From Rhodospirillales bacterium (GTDB lineage: Bacteria; Pseudomonadota; Alphaproteobacteria; Rhodospirillales; SHVQ01): a DNA stretch of 55,353 nt. The stretch's first letter is position 1, and every line of letters begins with the position of its first letter. The stretch is from assembly GCA_009694195.1 (NCBI GenBank), contig SHVQ01000017.1, positions 1 to 55,353 on the forward strand, given 5' to 3'. Under the pieces are notes generated by a model. The model was not told where the DNA came from. It saw nothing but the letters and a program-made list of their open reading frames with translations, and made no database searches. A program made the translations under genes and the position numbers. Shown here piece after piece: positions 44,911 to 53,737 of this stretch.

Positions 44911-45153
44911 TTATGCCGGCTCGGCCGACGCGCGCTTGCGGCGGGGCTTGGGGACGGGGTTCGCGGTCGCGGCCTCCTTGTCGGCGGCTTCCTTGGCCAA
45001 CCGGAGGTCGCGGAGTCGCGAGATCTTGTTTGCGACCACCTCTCGTTCCTTGTCTTTTTTCTTGGTGGCCTCGGCTTCCTGCTTTCTTGTCTTATCCCAT
45101 TTCACCTGGGCTTCGCGCCGCGCCTCGGCGGCCCGGATCTCTGCCTTCCTCAT
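44911..45153 (-). CDS. small Lys/Arg/Glu-rich helical protein
   Basis: 80 aa, MRKAEIRAAEARREAQVKWD at the start and a basic Pro-rich tail (NPVPKPRRKRASAEPA). Almost wholly charged residues and Ala, likely one long helix, possibly nucleic-acid binding. No known domain. Clear ATG. Small proteins of this look are common beside cold-shock genes in alphaproteobacteria (recollection, unverified). It lies 247 bp downstream of cspA on the same strand. Confidence 0.6.
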   Translation of the reverse strand: MRKAEIRAAEARREAQVKWDKTRKQEAEATKKKDKEREVVANKISRLRDLRLAKEAADKEAATANPVPKPRRKRASAEPA

Positions 45154-45218
45154 GCCTGCCGCTCTCCTCTACTCAACGCCTCGACCACAGGCGCCCCCCG
45201 CTTCAGTCGCCTCCCCTT

Positions 45219-45256
45219 GGGGACGTCGGGGGAATCCCCCGTAAACAGCCCCCCTT
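45219..45256 (-). repeat. 36-38-bp GC palindrome repeat, copy c
   Basis: Inverted relative to copies a and b: on the minus strand AAGGGGGG, CTGTTTAC, GGGGATTCCCCC, GACGT, CCCC. Lies between cspA and the small charged-protein gene. Confidence 0.65.
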
Positions 45257-45400
45257 TTGTCGGACATGCGTTGCCGTCTCTCGAGAGGCGGGCCGCTGGA
45301 CCGCATGACGCTGCGATCGACGCCCTCAAGAGCCGCTGCGAAAGGAAGATGGCCGGAGGCACCGCGGGATGCCGGGCGGCCCGCCTGCCGATGACTCGCG

Positions 45401-45607
45401 TCAATCGGCAGACGCGAGATTCGACGCTGCTTCCTTTCCGCGGTCGCGCACGACATCGTAAGTGACTTTCTGCCCCTCGTTCAACGTCCGCATGCCGGCC
45501 TGCTCGACGGCGGAGACGTGAACGAAGACATCCTTGCTGCCGTCCTCGGGCTGGATGAACCCGTAACCTTTTTTGCTGTTGAACCATTTGACGGTGCCGG
45601 TGGGCAC
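45401..45607 (-). CDS. cspA: cold-shock protein CspA family
   Basis: 68 aa, one cold-shock domain. RNP1 KGYGFIQ and RNP2 VFVHVSAV motifs are both present ([20 protein letters not shown]). Binds single-stranded RNA/DNA and acts as an RNA chaperone. GGAGAAAAT precedes the ATG. A consensus -35 far upstream suggests a leader of about 110 nt. Confidence 0.96.
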   Translation of the reverse strand: MPTGTVKWFNSKKGYGFIQPEDGSKDVFVHVSAVEQAGMRTLNEGQKVTYDVVRDRGKEAASNLASAD

Positions 45608-46186
45608 GGATTTTCTCCAGTGACGTCGGAGTTGAGACTGTCGGGTCGGGATTGTCGAAAGCCAAGCGTCACGCAGAGCAATCTTCGACGCGCCCTGTTC
45701 AAAGCGTAACTACAATCCAGCATGGCGGCTTTGTCCCACCCTGTCAAATTTATTCCGGTCGTTTTGCGAGCGCATGTTGCGCACAAATATCTTTCGCTTT
45801 GTTTCTATTTTTTTATTGCGTGGCCAGTACTACGCGCCCAACGGACAGCACTGTTGCGGAAAAACGACTGCCACAGACTGCCGATGGATGCCGTGAGCTA
45901 CGAGGGCGGCGTTTTTATCGTGAAATGGGGCGGCGCACTGCACAACGCCCCGGAACAGGAAGCCATGCCCTCGATCGACCATCGCTGTTGGCTGTGTGAA
46001 ACCGCGAGGCAGAAACCGCGCTGCTGTTTCCGCCCGACCATGGGAGCTTGAGACTGAGACGATCGGCCGGCACGTTCGCGGGCGGCACGAAGGCCGGTTC
46101 GGCGATCACCCCTCGGAGAGAGTTAATTGATAAGAATGCTCCAATAAGGGGTAGATCGCCTTAACCTGGGCCAATCCACCGGCTGC
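45608..46186. other. 579-bp intergenic region upstream of cspA
   Basis: Holds an AT-rich tract (45740-45870), unusual in this GC-rich window. TTGACA on the minus strand (45742-45747) is a candidate cspA -35, with a weak -10. A plus-strand frame at 45722-46051 has no ribosome-binding site and no recognisable domain, so it is not called. Nothing else is seen before the end of the solute-binding protein gene. Confidence 0.4.
45719..45747 (-). promoter_or_regulatory. candidate cspA promoter with long leader
   Basis: TTGACA (minus strand, 45742-45747) followed after 17 bp by CATGCT (45719-45724). A start near 45712 would give an untranslated leader of about 105 nt, as in many cold-shock mRNAs. 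The -10 match is weak. Confidence 0.35.
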
Positions 46187-47248
46187 TTATTTCTGCAGCC
46201 AGCTCTGGAATTCCTTCGTGAAGCTGTCGAGATTCTCGGCCCAGAACCGCGCATCCATATAGATTTCATTGTCGAAATGGGCGTTCGCTATTTTGTTCCG
46301 GATGTCTTCTTTAACCAAGTTTAGCGCCGACTTGCGGGCCGGCGCGTAGGCGACGAACTCGGCCGTGTCGGCGAGCTTCCGCGGCTGCAGCATGTATTTG
46401 AGATATTCCTTCGTCTCCTTCAGGCGCGGCGAGCCCTTGGGGATCGCCCACATGTTGTACGAATAGATCTGGTCGCGCCACATGACGCCGAAGTTTTTCT
46501 TCTCGTGCACGACGGAGGCATACCAGCGCGTGTTGACGATGGCCGTGAGATCGGTTTCGCCGTCGGCGAGCAGTTGCGGCATCTGTGCGACCGTGTCGAG
46601 CCATACGATGTTGCTCTTCTTGAGCGGCTCGATCTTGGCGTAGGCGCGCACGACGCCGGGTTTTGTCCCTAGCATCTTGTAAACGTCCTTGTTGGGGACG
46701 CCGTCGGCCATGAGCCCGTATTCCAGGATCGCGTAGACGCGCTTGCGGAACCCGCGCTTGCCCGGAAACTTCTGCGTGTCGAAGATTTCCGCCATGTTCT
46801 TCGGTCCCTTGCCCTTCCACTCCGGGTGGCGGTCCTCGTTCCAGGCCCACGCCCACGTCCACAAGTCGGATGCGATTCCGCAGGGCTCAATCGCGCCTTC
46901 ATAGAAATCGCTGGGGTCGAGCCCGAGTTCCTTCGGGTCAAGCCGCTCCAGGATTCCTTCGTCGCACCCGGCGACCGCGTCCCACGGATTGAACGGATAC
47001 GTGTCCGTCGTCACGTTCTTCGCCTGCACCATGCCCCGGATGGGCCCGAGGCTGCCGTTCCATGTATCGAAGACGGCGCGGATTCCTGTTTCCTTGGTGA
47101 AGGTTTCGGCGATCTTCTTCTGGGCGTCCTCCTGGGCGCCGCCCCAGGTGGAGATGCGGACCTCGCGCTGCTGGGCTTCAACTCCGGTCGAAAGACAGAA
47201 CGCCGCGGCGACGATGACGCACGCGGCGACGTTTGCGATGCGTGCCAT
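46187..47248 (-). CDS. ABC transporter solute-binding protein (PotD/AfuA-like)
   Basis: 353 aa. Signal peptide NVAACVIVAAAFCLSTGVEA, then VRISTWGGAQEDAQKKIAETF, FTKETGIRAVFDTWNGSLG and later YSYNMWAIPKGSPRLKETKEY, the layout of polyamine or iron-type periplasmic binding proteins. Captures a small solute for an ABC importer. No permease or ATPase gene is adjacent in the window, so it is an orphan. Ligand unknown. Confidence 0.88.
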   Translation of the reverse strand: MARIANVAACVIVAAAFCLSTGVEAQQREVRISTWGGAQEDAQKKIAETFTKETGIRAVFDTWNGSLGPIRGMVQAKNVTTDTYPFNPWDAVAGCDEGILERLDPKELGLDPSDFYEGAIEPCGIASDLWTWAWAWNEDRHPEWKGKGPKNMAEIFDTQKFPGKRGFRKRVYAILEYGLMADGVPNKDVYKMLGTKPGVVRAYAKIEPLKKSNIVWLDTVAQMPQLLADGETDLTAIVNTRWYASVVHEKKNFGVMWRDQIYSYNMWAIPKGSPRLKETKEYLKYMLQPRKLADTAEFVAYAPARKSALNLVKEDIRNKIANAHFDNEIYMDARFWAENLDSFTKEFQSWLQK

Positions 47249-47323
47249 GGTTTCACTCCCTGATTGGTATTTTAATTTGTCACCCAGCCATCGTGCGCCG
47301 GATGGCCGGGGGAGTCAAAGGCG

Positions 47324-48823
47324 TCAAACCCGCCAGCCGCCGCCGAGCGCCTTCATCAGAGACACCGACGCCTGCAGCCGCGCGAGACGCACCTGCACCA
47401 GTTGATCCTCGGCCTGGTAGAGCGTGCGCTGGGCATCGAGCACGCCGAGCAGATCGATCGCACCTTCGCGATAGCGGGTCTCGGCGAGATCAAGGGCGAG
47501 GCGGGCCTGCTCGACGGCGTCGGCCTGGAGGGATTCCTGCTCGCGGGTCTGCTGGGCCGCGATCAACGCGTTCTCGACGTCGGCGAAGGCCGAGATCACG
47601 GCCTTGCGGTAAGTGTGCACGAGCTCCTGAAAGCGGGCCTCGGTAAAATCGACCTGGGCGACTTGCGCGCCGCCCTGGAAGATCGACTGCGCGACGCTCC
47701 CCGCGAGCGAAAAGAAGATGCTGGTCGGCTCGAACAGTGAGTGCAGCGCCGTGCTCGTCACGCCGTAGGTGCCGGTCAGCTGGATGCTCGGGAACATGGC
47801 CGCGCGCGCGTTGCCGATGGTGGCGCTGGCGGCGATCAGCTGGGCCTCGGCCGATTGCACGTCCGGGCGGCGCAAGAGAAGCTCGGACGGCAGCCCCGCG
47901 GCGACCGCCGGCGGCATCACGTCGGCGAGCGTGACGCCGGCGGCCTCGACGTCGGCCGGGTTGGCGCCGAGCAGGATCGCGAGCGCGTTCTCGGCCTGGC
48001 GCACCTGTACTTCGAGCGGCGGGATGGCGGCGCGCTGGTTCAGCACGACGGTGCGCTGCTGCGCGAGGTCGAGGGGCGAGGCGGCGCCGTTCTGCACGCG
48101 GGCCTCGACGACCGAGAGCACCCGTTCGGCGTTGCGCAGGTTTTGGCGCGCGACTTGGAGCCGGTCGCGGAACTGGAGGATCTGGAAATAGGTCGTCGCC
48201 ACGTTCGAAACGACCGTGAGGGCAACCGTGTCGCCGTCGTAGCGGGTGCCGGTGAGCGTCGCCCGGGCGGCCGCGAGCGCCGCGCGGTTTTTGCCCCAGA
48301 AATCGATCTCGTAGCTGGCGCTCAAGTTGGCGTTGTAGGTGGTCGTGATGGTCGAGCGGCTGCTCGACGAGGACGTCGAGCGCGAGCTCGTCGATTTTGT
48401 CCGCGTCCGGCTCGTCTCCAGGTCCACCGTCGGCAGGAGGGGCGCGCCGGCGATGCGCGCCTGCGCGTCGGCCTGCAGCACGCGCGCGGCGGCGACGCCG
48501 ATGTCCGGGTTGTTCCGCTGGGCCGCCGCGACCAGCGCGTTCAAGGTGGGCGAGCGGAACTCCTGCCACCACTCCGTCGACGGCCAGAGCTCGCCCGCCG
48601 ACGCCACCTGGGTCTTCCACGCGATCGGCGTCGAGGTCAGGGGCGTCTCGTATTCCGGGACCATGCTGCAGGACGCGAGAAGGCCGAGGCAGAGGGGAAC
48701 GGCTAAGCGCCCCCTTCCGTCGTTCCCGCGGAAGCGGGAACCCAGTCTTTTAATGGATATCTCTGTTGCTTTGGACCCCCGCTTTCGCGGGGGTGACGAT
48801 TGGTTAAAATTAAATGCGCGCAT
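47324..48823 (-). CDS. TolC/OprM-family outer-membrane efflux lipoprotein
   Basis: 499 aa from the ATG at 48823, 2 nt after the macB stop. Lipobox GLLASCSMVPEY (Cys at about 52). Outer membrane factor repeats: LNALVAAAQRNNPDIGVAAA, ASYEIDFWGKNRAAL, RRPDVQSAEAQLIAASATIG and TRYREGAIDLLGVLDAQRTL. Odd point: residues 9-35 (SSPPRKRGSKATEISIK, RLGSRFRGNDG) are encoded by a palindromic repeat (48719-48798) lying in frame between the start codon and the hydrophobic core of the signal peptide. A Ser/Thr-rich stretch near 140-155 is also unusual. Third part of the MacAB efflux system. Confidence 0.9.
   Translation of the reverse strand: MRAFNFNQSSPPRKRGSKATEISIKRLGSRFRGNDGRGRLAVPLCLGLLASCSMVPEYETPLTSTPIAWKTQVASAGELWPSTEWWQEFRSPTLNALVAAAQRNNPDIGVAAARVLQADAQARIAGAPLLPTVDLETSRTRTKSTSSRSTSSSSSRSTITTTYNANLSASYEIDFWGKNRAALAAARATLTGTRYDGDTVALTVVSNVATTYFQILQFRDRLQVARQNLRNAERVLSVVEARVQNGAASPLDLAQQRTVVLNQRAAIPPLEVQVRQAENALAILLGANPADVEAAGVTLADVMPPAVAAGLPSELLLRRPDVQSAEAQLIAASATIGNARAAMFPSIQLTGTYGVTSTALHSLFEPTSIFFSLAGSVAQSIFQGGAQVAQVDFTEARFQELVHTYRKAVISAFADVENALIAAQQTREQESLQADAVEQARLALDLAETRYREGAIDLLGVLDAQRTLYQAEDQLVQVRLARLQASVSLMKALGGGWRV
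48719..48798. repeat. palindromic repeat translated within the efflux lipoprotein gene
   Basis: Two hairpins: TCGTTCCCGCGG-AAGCGGGAA and GGACCCCCGC-TTT-GCGGGGGTGACG, joined by a 30-bp AT-rich spacer. Same family as 5101-5254. Lies entirely within codons of the efflux lipoprotein gene. Confidence 0.8.
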
Positions 48824-48825
48824 GA

Positions 48826-50760
48826 CTACTCCGCGCTCAGCGCGACGACCGGATCGACGGTCGCGGCCTTGCGGGCGGGGATGTAGCCGAAGACGATGCC
48901 CGTCGCGAACGCGCAGCCGAACGCGAGGATCACCGGCGTCACGGAGAAGAGGATCGGCGTCTCCAGCGCCCGGAGACCGGCGGCGACGGCGAGGCCGCCC
49001 GCGACCCCGATCGCGCCGCCGATGACGGAGACGACCACGGCCTCGATGATGAACTGCTGGAGGATGTTCGCCGTGCGCGCCCCGGTCGCGACCCGGATCC
49101 CGATCTCGCGCGTCCGCTCGGTCACGCTCACCAGCATGATGTTCATCACGCCGATCCCGCCGACAAGGAGGGAGATCGCGGCGATCGAGCCCAAGAGAAT
49201 CGTGAGCGTGTTCTGCGTCTGCGTCGCGGTCTCCAGGATGGCCGCCATGTTGCGGATCTGGAAGTCCTGCACCCGGTGGCGTTCGCGCAAGAGGGTGGCG
49301 ATCGCATCCTGGGTCGCGTCGATCTGGGCGACGTCGACGACCTGGACGGTGATCGTCCGCAGATAGCGGAGCCCGAAGAGGCGAAGCCGGCCGGTCGTGA
49401 GCGGCACGAACACGACGTCGTCCATGTCGCTGCCGAACGGAGTTGCCCCTTTCACACCCATGACGCCGATCACCTGGAACGGGACGTTGTTCACCAATAC
49501 GTACTTTCCGACCGGGTCCGTCCCGGGCGGAAACAAGTTGTCGACCACGGTTTGGCCGAGCACGGCGACCGGCGCGTAGCCCTTCACGTCCGGGGCGCCG
49601 AAAAACGTGCCGCGCGCGATCGGCCAGTCGCGCACTTGGGGAAAGTGCTGGGACGTGGCGTTGGCTGGCGACTGGTAGTCCGCGTTGCCGAACCGGAGAG
49701 TCACGGTGCCCGTCATCTCGGGCACGGCCGCGCTCACGTTCGGAACCGTGGCGACGGCGACGGCGTCCTCGGGAACGAGGCTCGCGATCACCGCGCCGCG
49801 CACGTTGGCGGGGCTCGGGCGCACGAGCAGCAGATTGGTGCCCATGGCCCCGATGCGATCGAGGACCGATTGCTTCGCCCCGTCGCCGACCGCCAGCATG
49901 ACGATCACCGAGCCGACGCCGATCACGATGCCGAGCAGCGTGAGGACCGTGCGAAACAGGTTGGCGCGGAGCGACCGAAGCGCGATCGTCACGGCTTCCG
50001 GCAGATCGGCGAGAAAGGGCGACGTGCGCCCGGCGCCATTCTGGGGTGCTTCTGTCGGTTGCTCGGCAGGAAGCGGGCCCGGCCCGCTGTCGCTCACGAT
50101 CACGCCGTCCTTGATCTCGATGAGGCGGCGGGCATAGCGGGCGATCTCGCGGTTGTGCGTGATCAGGATCACCGTCCGCCCGGACCCGGCGAGGTTTCGA
50201 AGGAGTTCCATGACTTCGCCCCCGCTGCGGCTGTCGAGCGCGCCGGTCGGCTCGTCGGCGAGGATGACCTGGCCGCCGTTCATCAAGGCCCTCGCGATCG
50301 AGACGCGCTGCTGCTGGCCGCCGGAAAGCTGGCTCGGCAGGTGCCGGAGCCGGTCTTCGAGGCCGAGCGTGGCCAACAGCTCCTCCGCGCGGGCACGCCG
50401 GTCCGCGGCCGCCATGCCGGCGTAGATCGCGGGCACCTGGACGTTTTCGGCCGCCGTCGCGGTCGCGATCAGGTTGTAGCTCTGGAAGATGAATCCGAAG
50501 GCGTCGCGCCGGAGACGCGCGAGATCGTCGCGCCCGAGGTCCGCGACCTCGGTGCCGTCGAACCGGTATTCGCCCGTGGTCGGGCGGTCGAGGCAGCCGA
50601 GGATGTTCATCAGCGTCGATTTGCCGGAACCTGACGCCCCCATGATCGCAACGAACTCGCCCGGATGGATGGCGAGCGAAATTCCGTGCAGCACTTCGAC
50701 GGAGAGCTCGCCGTTGGCGTACGTCTTGGTGACGTCGACGAGCTCGATGATCGGGGTCAA
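48826..50760 (-). CDS. macB: macrolide-type export ABC transporter, ATPase-permease MacB
   Basis: 644 aa from a TTG at 50760 that overlaps the macA TGA, giving the normal MacB length (about 648). N-terminal ATPase: Walker [13 protein letters not shown]-loop FIFQSYNLI, signature [15 protein letters not shown], Walker [13 protein letters not shown] and H-loop ITHN. One TM (near [20 protein letters not shown]), a large periplasmic domain, then three C-terminal TMs of the FtsX fold ([18 protein letters not shown]). Works with MacA and the outer-membrane factor as a mechanotransmission exporter of peptides, macrolides or siderophores. Confidence 0.93.
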   Translation of the reverse strand: MTPIIELVDVTKTYANGELSVEVLHGISLAIHPGEFVAIMGASGSGKSTLMNILGCLDRPTTGEYRFDGTEVADLGRDDLARLRRDAFGFIFQSYNLIATATAAENVQVPAIYAGMAAADRRARAEELLATLGLEDRLRHLPSQLSGGQQQRVSIARALMNGGQVILADEPTGALDSRSGGEVMELLRNLAGSGRTVILITHNREIARYARRLIEIKDGVIVSDSGPGPLPAEQPTEAPQNGAGRTSPFLADLPEAVTIALRSLRANLFRTVLTLLGIVIGVGSVIVMLAVGDGAKQSVLDRIGAMGTNLLLVRPSPANVRGAVIASLVPEDAVAVATVPNVSAAVPEMTGTVTLRFGNADYQSPANATSQHFPQVRDWPIARGTFFGAPDVKGYAPVAVLGQTVVDNLFPPGTDPVGKYVLVNNVPFQVIGVMGVKGATPFGSDMDDVVFVPLTTGRLRLFGLRYLRTITVQVVDVAQIDATQDAIATLLRERHRVQDFQIRNMAAILETATQTQNTLTILLGSIAAISLLVGGIGVMNIMLVSVTERTREIGIRVATGARTANILQQFIIEAVVVSVIGGAIGVAGGLAVAAGLRALETPILFSVTPVILAFGCAFATGIVFGYIPARKAATVDPVVALSAE

Positions 50761-52100
50761 TTGAGCCTCGGACGGTAGGCGGCGGGGGTCTGTGACGGCG
50801 TCGCGCGTTTCGCCCCGGCCTGGCGGGTGCCGACGACGACGCGCTCGCCGGCCTCGAGCCCTTTGAGTATCTCCGCCGAAATCCGGTTGGTGATCCCGAC
50901 GGTCACCCTGCGCTGCTCGATCGTGCCGTCGTCGGTCAGCACCTGAACCGCGTAGTGGGCGCGTCCCGTCTCGGCACCTTCGCTCTTTGCCGGCCGTTCG
51001 CCCTCGCTCTTGGCGGGCCGCTCGCCACCGTCCCCGCCGCGGCGGCCGCCGCGCCCACCCTTTCCGACCGGCTTCAAGGCGGCGATCGGAACGAGGAGCG
51101 CATTCTTGGTCGCGGCCGAGACGAAGAACACTTGCGTGCTCATCTGCGTCATCAGCTCGCCCTTCGGGTTGGGGACATCGAAGAGGGCGTTGTAGAGGAC
51201 GACGTTGTTGAGCACCTCGGGCGTCGGCAGGATTTGGCGGAGCGTCCCGTGCCAGCGGTGGTCGGGTTGGCCGAGCGTGGTGAAATAAGCATCCATGCCG
51301 AGCGCGAGCCGGCTCACGTCGGCTTCCGACACTTGCGTCCACACGGTCATCGTCGAGAGATCGGCAATGCGCATGATGATCGGCGCCTGCTGGTTGGCGT
51401 TCAGCGTCTGGCCCTGCTTCGCGATCTGCGACGCCACGGTGCCGGCCATCGGCGCGTAAATCTTCGTATAGCCCAAGTTGGCCACGTCGCCGGCGAGCGT
51501 CGATTCAGTCTGGCGGATTTGCGCTTTGACCGCTTCGACCTGCGCGTTGGCGGAGCGGAGCACCGCCTCGCTGCTCTGATAGGCTTCCTCACTGGTGGCG
51601 GTCGCCTTTTTCAAATTCGCCTGGCGCTGGAACAGCTGGTTCGCCAGCACGAGCTGGGATTGCTTGTCGGCGAGCTGGGCCTTGAGGTTCATCAGTTGCG
51701 CGCGGTCGGCTTCGACGCGGGACTCATAGACGGTCGGGTCGATTTCGGCGAGCAGGTCGCCCTGCTTCACGGAGTTGCCGATCTCCACGTGAATTTTGCG
51801 GAGCTGGCCGGAGACTTGGGTCCCTACGTCGACGAAGTCGCGGGGTTGCAGGGTCCCGAGCGCGGTGGTGCTGTCCTCGATATCGCCGCGCTCGGCGGCC
51901 GCCGTCACGTACTGATCCGGCGCGCCGCCCCACGGATACCAGAGATAAGCGGCACCGGCGATGAGGCCGAGCACAATGGCGAGGCCGGCGACGAGGGCGG
52001 CGCCGCGCCGCCGCTTCGGCCGCGGCCGGTGCGCGGACGGCCGCGACGAGACGTCGGGCCCCGAGGCGCTCCCGAGCTTGCGGTTGAAAAAGGAGTTCAT
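50757..52100 (-). CDS. macA: efflux periplasmic adaptor MacA
   Basis: 447 aa from the ATG at 52100 (ATGA overlap with the upstream gene). Cytoplasmic basic N-terminus, TM ([20 protein letters not shown]), lipoyl halves ([20 protein letters not shown] and [20 protein letters not shown]) around a long coiled-coil hairpin, beta-barrel and membrane-proximal domains ([20 protein letters not shown]). A Gly/Arg/Lys-rich insert ([20 protein letters not shown], near residue 370) is not usual for MacA. Links MacB to the TolC-type channel. Confidence 0.92.
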   Translation of the reverse strand: MNSFFNRKLGSASGPDVSSRPSAHRPRPKRRRGAALVAGLAIVLGLIAGAAYLWYPWGGAPDQYVTAAAERGDIEDSTTALGTLQPRDFVDVGTQVSGQLRKIHVEIGNSVKQGDLLAEIDPTVYESRVEADRAQLMNLKAQLADKQSQLVLANQLFQRQANLKKATATSEEAYQSSEAVLRSANAQVEAVKAQIRQTESTLAGDVANLGYTKIYAPMAGTVASQIAKQGQTLNANQQAPIIMRIADLSTMTVWTQVSEADVSRLALGMDAYFTTLGQPDHRWHGTLRQILPTPEVLNNVVLYNALFDVPNPKGELMTQMSTQVFFVSAATKNALLVPIAALKPVGKGGRGGRRGGDGGERPAKSEGERPAKSEGAETGRAHYAVQVLTDDGTIEQRRVTVGITNRISAEILKGLEAGERVVVGTRQAGAKRATPSQTPAAYRPRLN

Positions 52101-52552
52101 CGGTGCGTCCTTTCCGCGGCCCGCCACTCGGCCATCTTGGCGCGGGCGTCCGGCGAGACCTGAGCGGCGGTTGCCGCGATCACGGACTGGAAGCGTTTCT
52201 GCATCTCGAACCTGCGGGCGCTGAACTCGGCCATGGCCTGGTCGAGCGCCGCCGGGCTGAAAGGCTCGGCGCGCATCGCCTGGCGGACGGCCTCGCGGGC
52301 CTTGCGAACGTCCGCTGACGCGGCTTCGAGTACCGGTGTCTGGTTCGCCAGCACGGCCCGAAGCTTCCCGGCGTCCGCATCCGGCAACGTCGTGGCCAGG
52401 CTCTCGGCCGCGATCCGCCAGCGGTCGCCGGTCGGTTGCGCCGGCTGGCGCAAGAGATGCGTGACGATCGCACCGGCAAGCAGCAAATTGACGGCGAGCG
52501 ACACGAAGAGCGCGACCGAGACGGGGCGGCCGGAGATTGCGCGCGCGATCAT
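52097..52552 (-). CDS. CpxP/Spy-like periplasmic heavy-metal-resistance protein
   Basis: 151 aa from the ATG at 52552, overlapping the preceding stop (ATGA). One N-terminal TM or uncleaved signal (VSVALFVSLAVNLLLAGAIV), then an all-helical periplasmic part (AGKLRAVLANQTPVLEAASA, VRKAREAVRQAMRAEPFSP, FEMQKRFQSVIAATAAQVSP) of the Metal_resist/Spy fold. Proteins of this type sense metals or act as chaperones beside ECF sigma factors. Coupled to both neighbours. Confidence 0.8.
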   Translation of the reverse strand: MIARAISGRPVSVALFVSLAVNLLLAGAIVTHLLRQPAQPTGDRWRIAAESLATTLPDADAGKLRAVLANQTPVLEAASADVRKAREAVRQAMRAEPFSPAALDQAMAEFSARRFEMQKRFQSVIAATAAQVSPDARAKMAEWRAAERTHR

Positions 52553-52881
52553 GGCTCTTCTCCCGGGACCGGCGAGGCGTCGAAGGCGAACGCCATCAAG
52601 TCGTTGGACGGCGGCTCGACGGCGCCGATGTTGCTTAAGCCGACGAGGACGCCGAGCGCGGTCGCCGTGGCCAGAGTCGCCGCCTGCGACCACGCCGGCA
52701 TCTCGAGCCCGCCGAGCAGGCGCGTCCAGGCGCCGGCAAGCCGCTCGCGGGCCGAAAGCCGCTGCGGCGGCAGATCGTAGAGCGTGGCCATGATGCGCTC
52801 CGCCGCGCCGGCGGGGACGTCCACGCGAACCCGCGCGAGGGCTTCGTCGAGCCAGCGGTCTTCGTCTTTCTTCCGGTCCAT
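52549..52881 (-). CDS. small single-pass membrane protein, probable anti-sigma factor
   Basis: 110 aa. Cytoplasmic N-terminus of about 60 residues (DRWLDEALARVRVDVPAGAA), one TM (SQAATLATATALGVLVGLSN) and a short periplasmic tail. It has no zinc HxxxCxxC motif. Its place between an ECF sigma gene and an efflux operon, and its one-TM layout, suggest an anti-sigma factor; this is inference from context. Confidence 0.7.
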   Translation of the reverse strand: MDRKKDEDRWLDEALARVRVDVPAGAAERIMATLYDLPPQRLSARERLAGAWTRLLGGLEMPAWSQAATLATATALGVLVGLSNIGAVEPPSNDLMAFAFDASPVPGEEP

Positions 52882-52890
52882 GGGTTGTCC

Positions 52891-53427
52891 TTATCTCATG
52901 CGCAAGTGGGCCAGGCGGTCGCGGAGCGTTCGCCGGGCGCGAACCAGCAGGCTTTCGACGCTGCCGGCCGAGGTCGCGAGGATCGCGGCGGCTTCCGCGT
53001 CGCTGAAGCCTTCATAATAAGTGAGCGTGACGGCCGCGCGCTGGCGGGCGGGAAGCTCGGCAAGGGCCTCGGTGACGGCGCTCGCCGTTTGGATTTCCTC
53101 CATCCGCGCTTGAGGATCGGGCGCGGGATCGGCGGGATCGGGGACATCATCCAAGGATGCCGGCGAGACGCGGCGGTCCCGGTCGATGCAAAGATTGACG
53201 ACCACGCGGTAGAGCCAGGTGCGGAGCGCCGCCTCCGGCCGCCAGCGGGGCGCCTGAGCCCAAATTCGCATGAGCGCGTCCTGCACCACGTCCTCGGCAT
53301 CGGCCCCATTCCGAAGGAACCGCCGGGCGAGCCGGAGCATGGGTGCCACGTGGCGCGCCGCGAGCTCGCGGAACGCCGGCTCCGAGCCCGCCCCCACCCG
53401 AGCCATGAGCTCTTCATCGCTGTCCAT
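52891..53427 (-). CDS. ECF-family RNA polymerase sigma factor
   Basis: 178 aa from the ATG at 53427 (MDSDEELMARVGAGSEPAF, where sigma region 2 begins). Upstream in-frame ATGs at 53460 and 53529 are possible; the last has AAGG nearby. Region 2: FRELAARHVAPMLRLARRFL, DAEDVVQDALMRIWAQAPRW. Region 4: ALAELPARQRAAVTLTYYEG, LATSAGSVESLLVRARRTL. First gene of the sigma, anti-sigma, metal-sensor, macAB, outer-membrane channel operon, which it probably controls. Confidence 0.9.
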   Translation of the reverse strand: MDSDEELMARVGAGSEPAFRELAARHVAPMLRLARRFLRNGADAEDVVQDALMRIWAQAPRWRPEAALRTWLYRVVVNLCIDRDRRVSPASLDDVPDPADPAPDPQARMEEIQTASAVTEALAELPARQRAAVTLTYYEGFSDAEAAAILATSAGSVESLLVRARRTLRDRLAHLRMR

Positions 53428-53562
53428 AGCGTGCCTGCGCACTGGTTTCGCCGCGGGCATAATAGCCGCTTGCAGCGCTGAAAGGCGCCCTCGGGCGTAG
53501 GCCGCATCGTGATCATGGTCCTCATACATCCTTGAACGGACCACCCGCGAAAACCCTGCGCG

Positions 53563-53668
53563 CCCCTCACCCCGACCCTCTCCCCGCCGGGGTCTTCGGG
53601 GGAATCCCCCGCAAATGCCCCCTTGCGGGGAGAAGGAGGGACCCGCACTTGCGGGAGGGTGAGAGGGG
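53563..53668. repeat. palindromic repeat of CCCCTCACCC/CTCTCCCC type with inner insertion
   Basis: Outer arms CCCCTCACCCCGACCCTC and GGAGGGTGAGAGGGG, inner CTCCCCGC/GCGGGGAG hairpin whose loop holds copy d of the short GC palindrome. Same family as 31142-31260. Lies between divergent genes for the sigma factor and the oxidoreductase. Confidence 0.7.
53589..53624 (-). repeat. 36-38-bp GC palindrome repeat, copy d
   Basis: On the minus strand AAGGGGG, CATTTGC, GGGGGATTCCCCC, GAAGA, CCCC. Lies in the loop of a CTCCCCGC/GCGGGGAG hairpin. Confidence 0.7.
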
Positions 53669-53737
53669 CACGCATGGACTCCTTCCCCCGCCCTCCCTAC
53701 AGTTCGCCCCGATTCGGGATGGGGGCACGAGGGGACG

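Noticed and set aside
45722..46051. 109-codon plus-strand frame in the AT-rich region
   Set aside because: No ribosome-binding site, no recognisable domain, erratic composition. More likely non-coding.
47741..48706. 321-codon plus-strand frame opposite the efflux lipoprotein gene
   Set aside because: Antisense shadow with Arg/Gly/Ala bias and no domain; the minus-strand gene is unmistakable.
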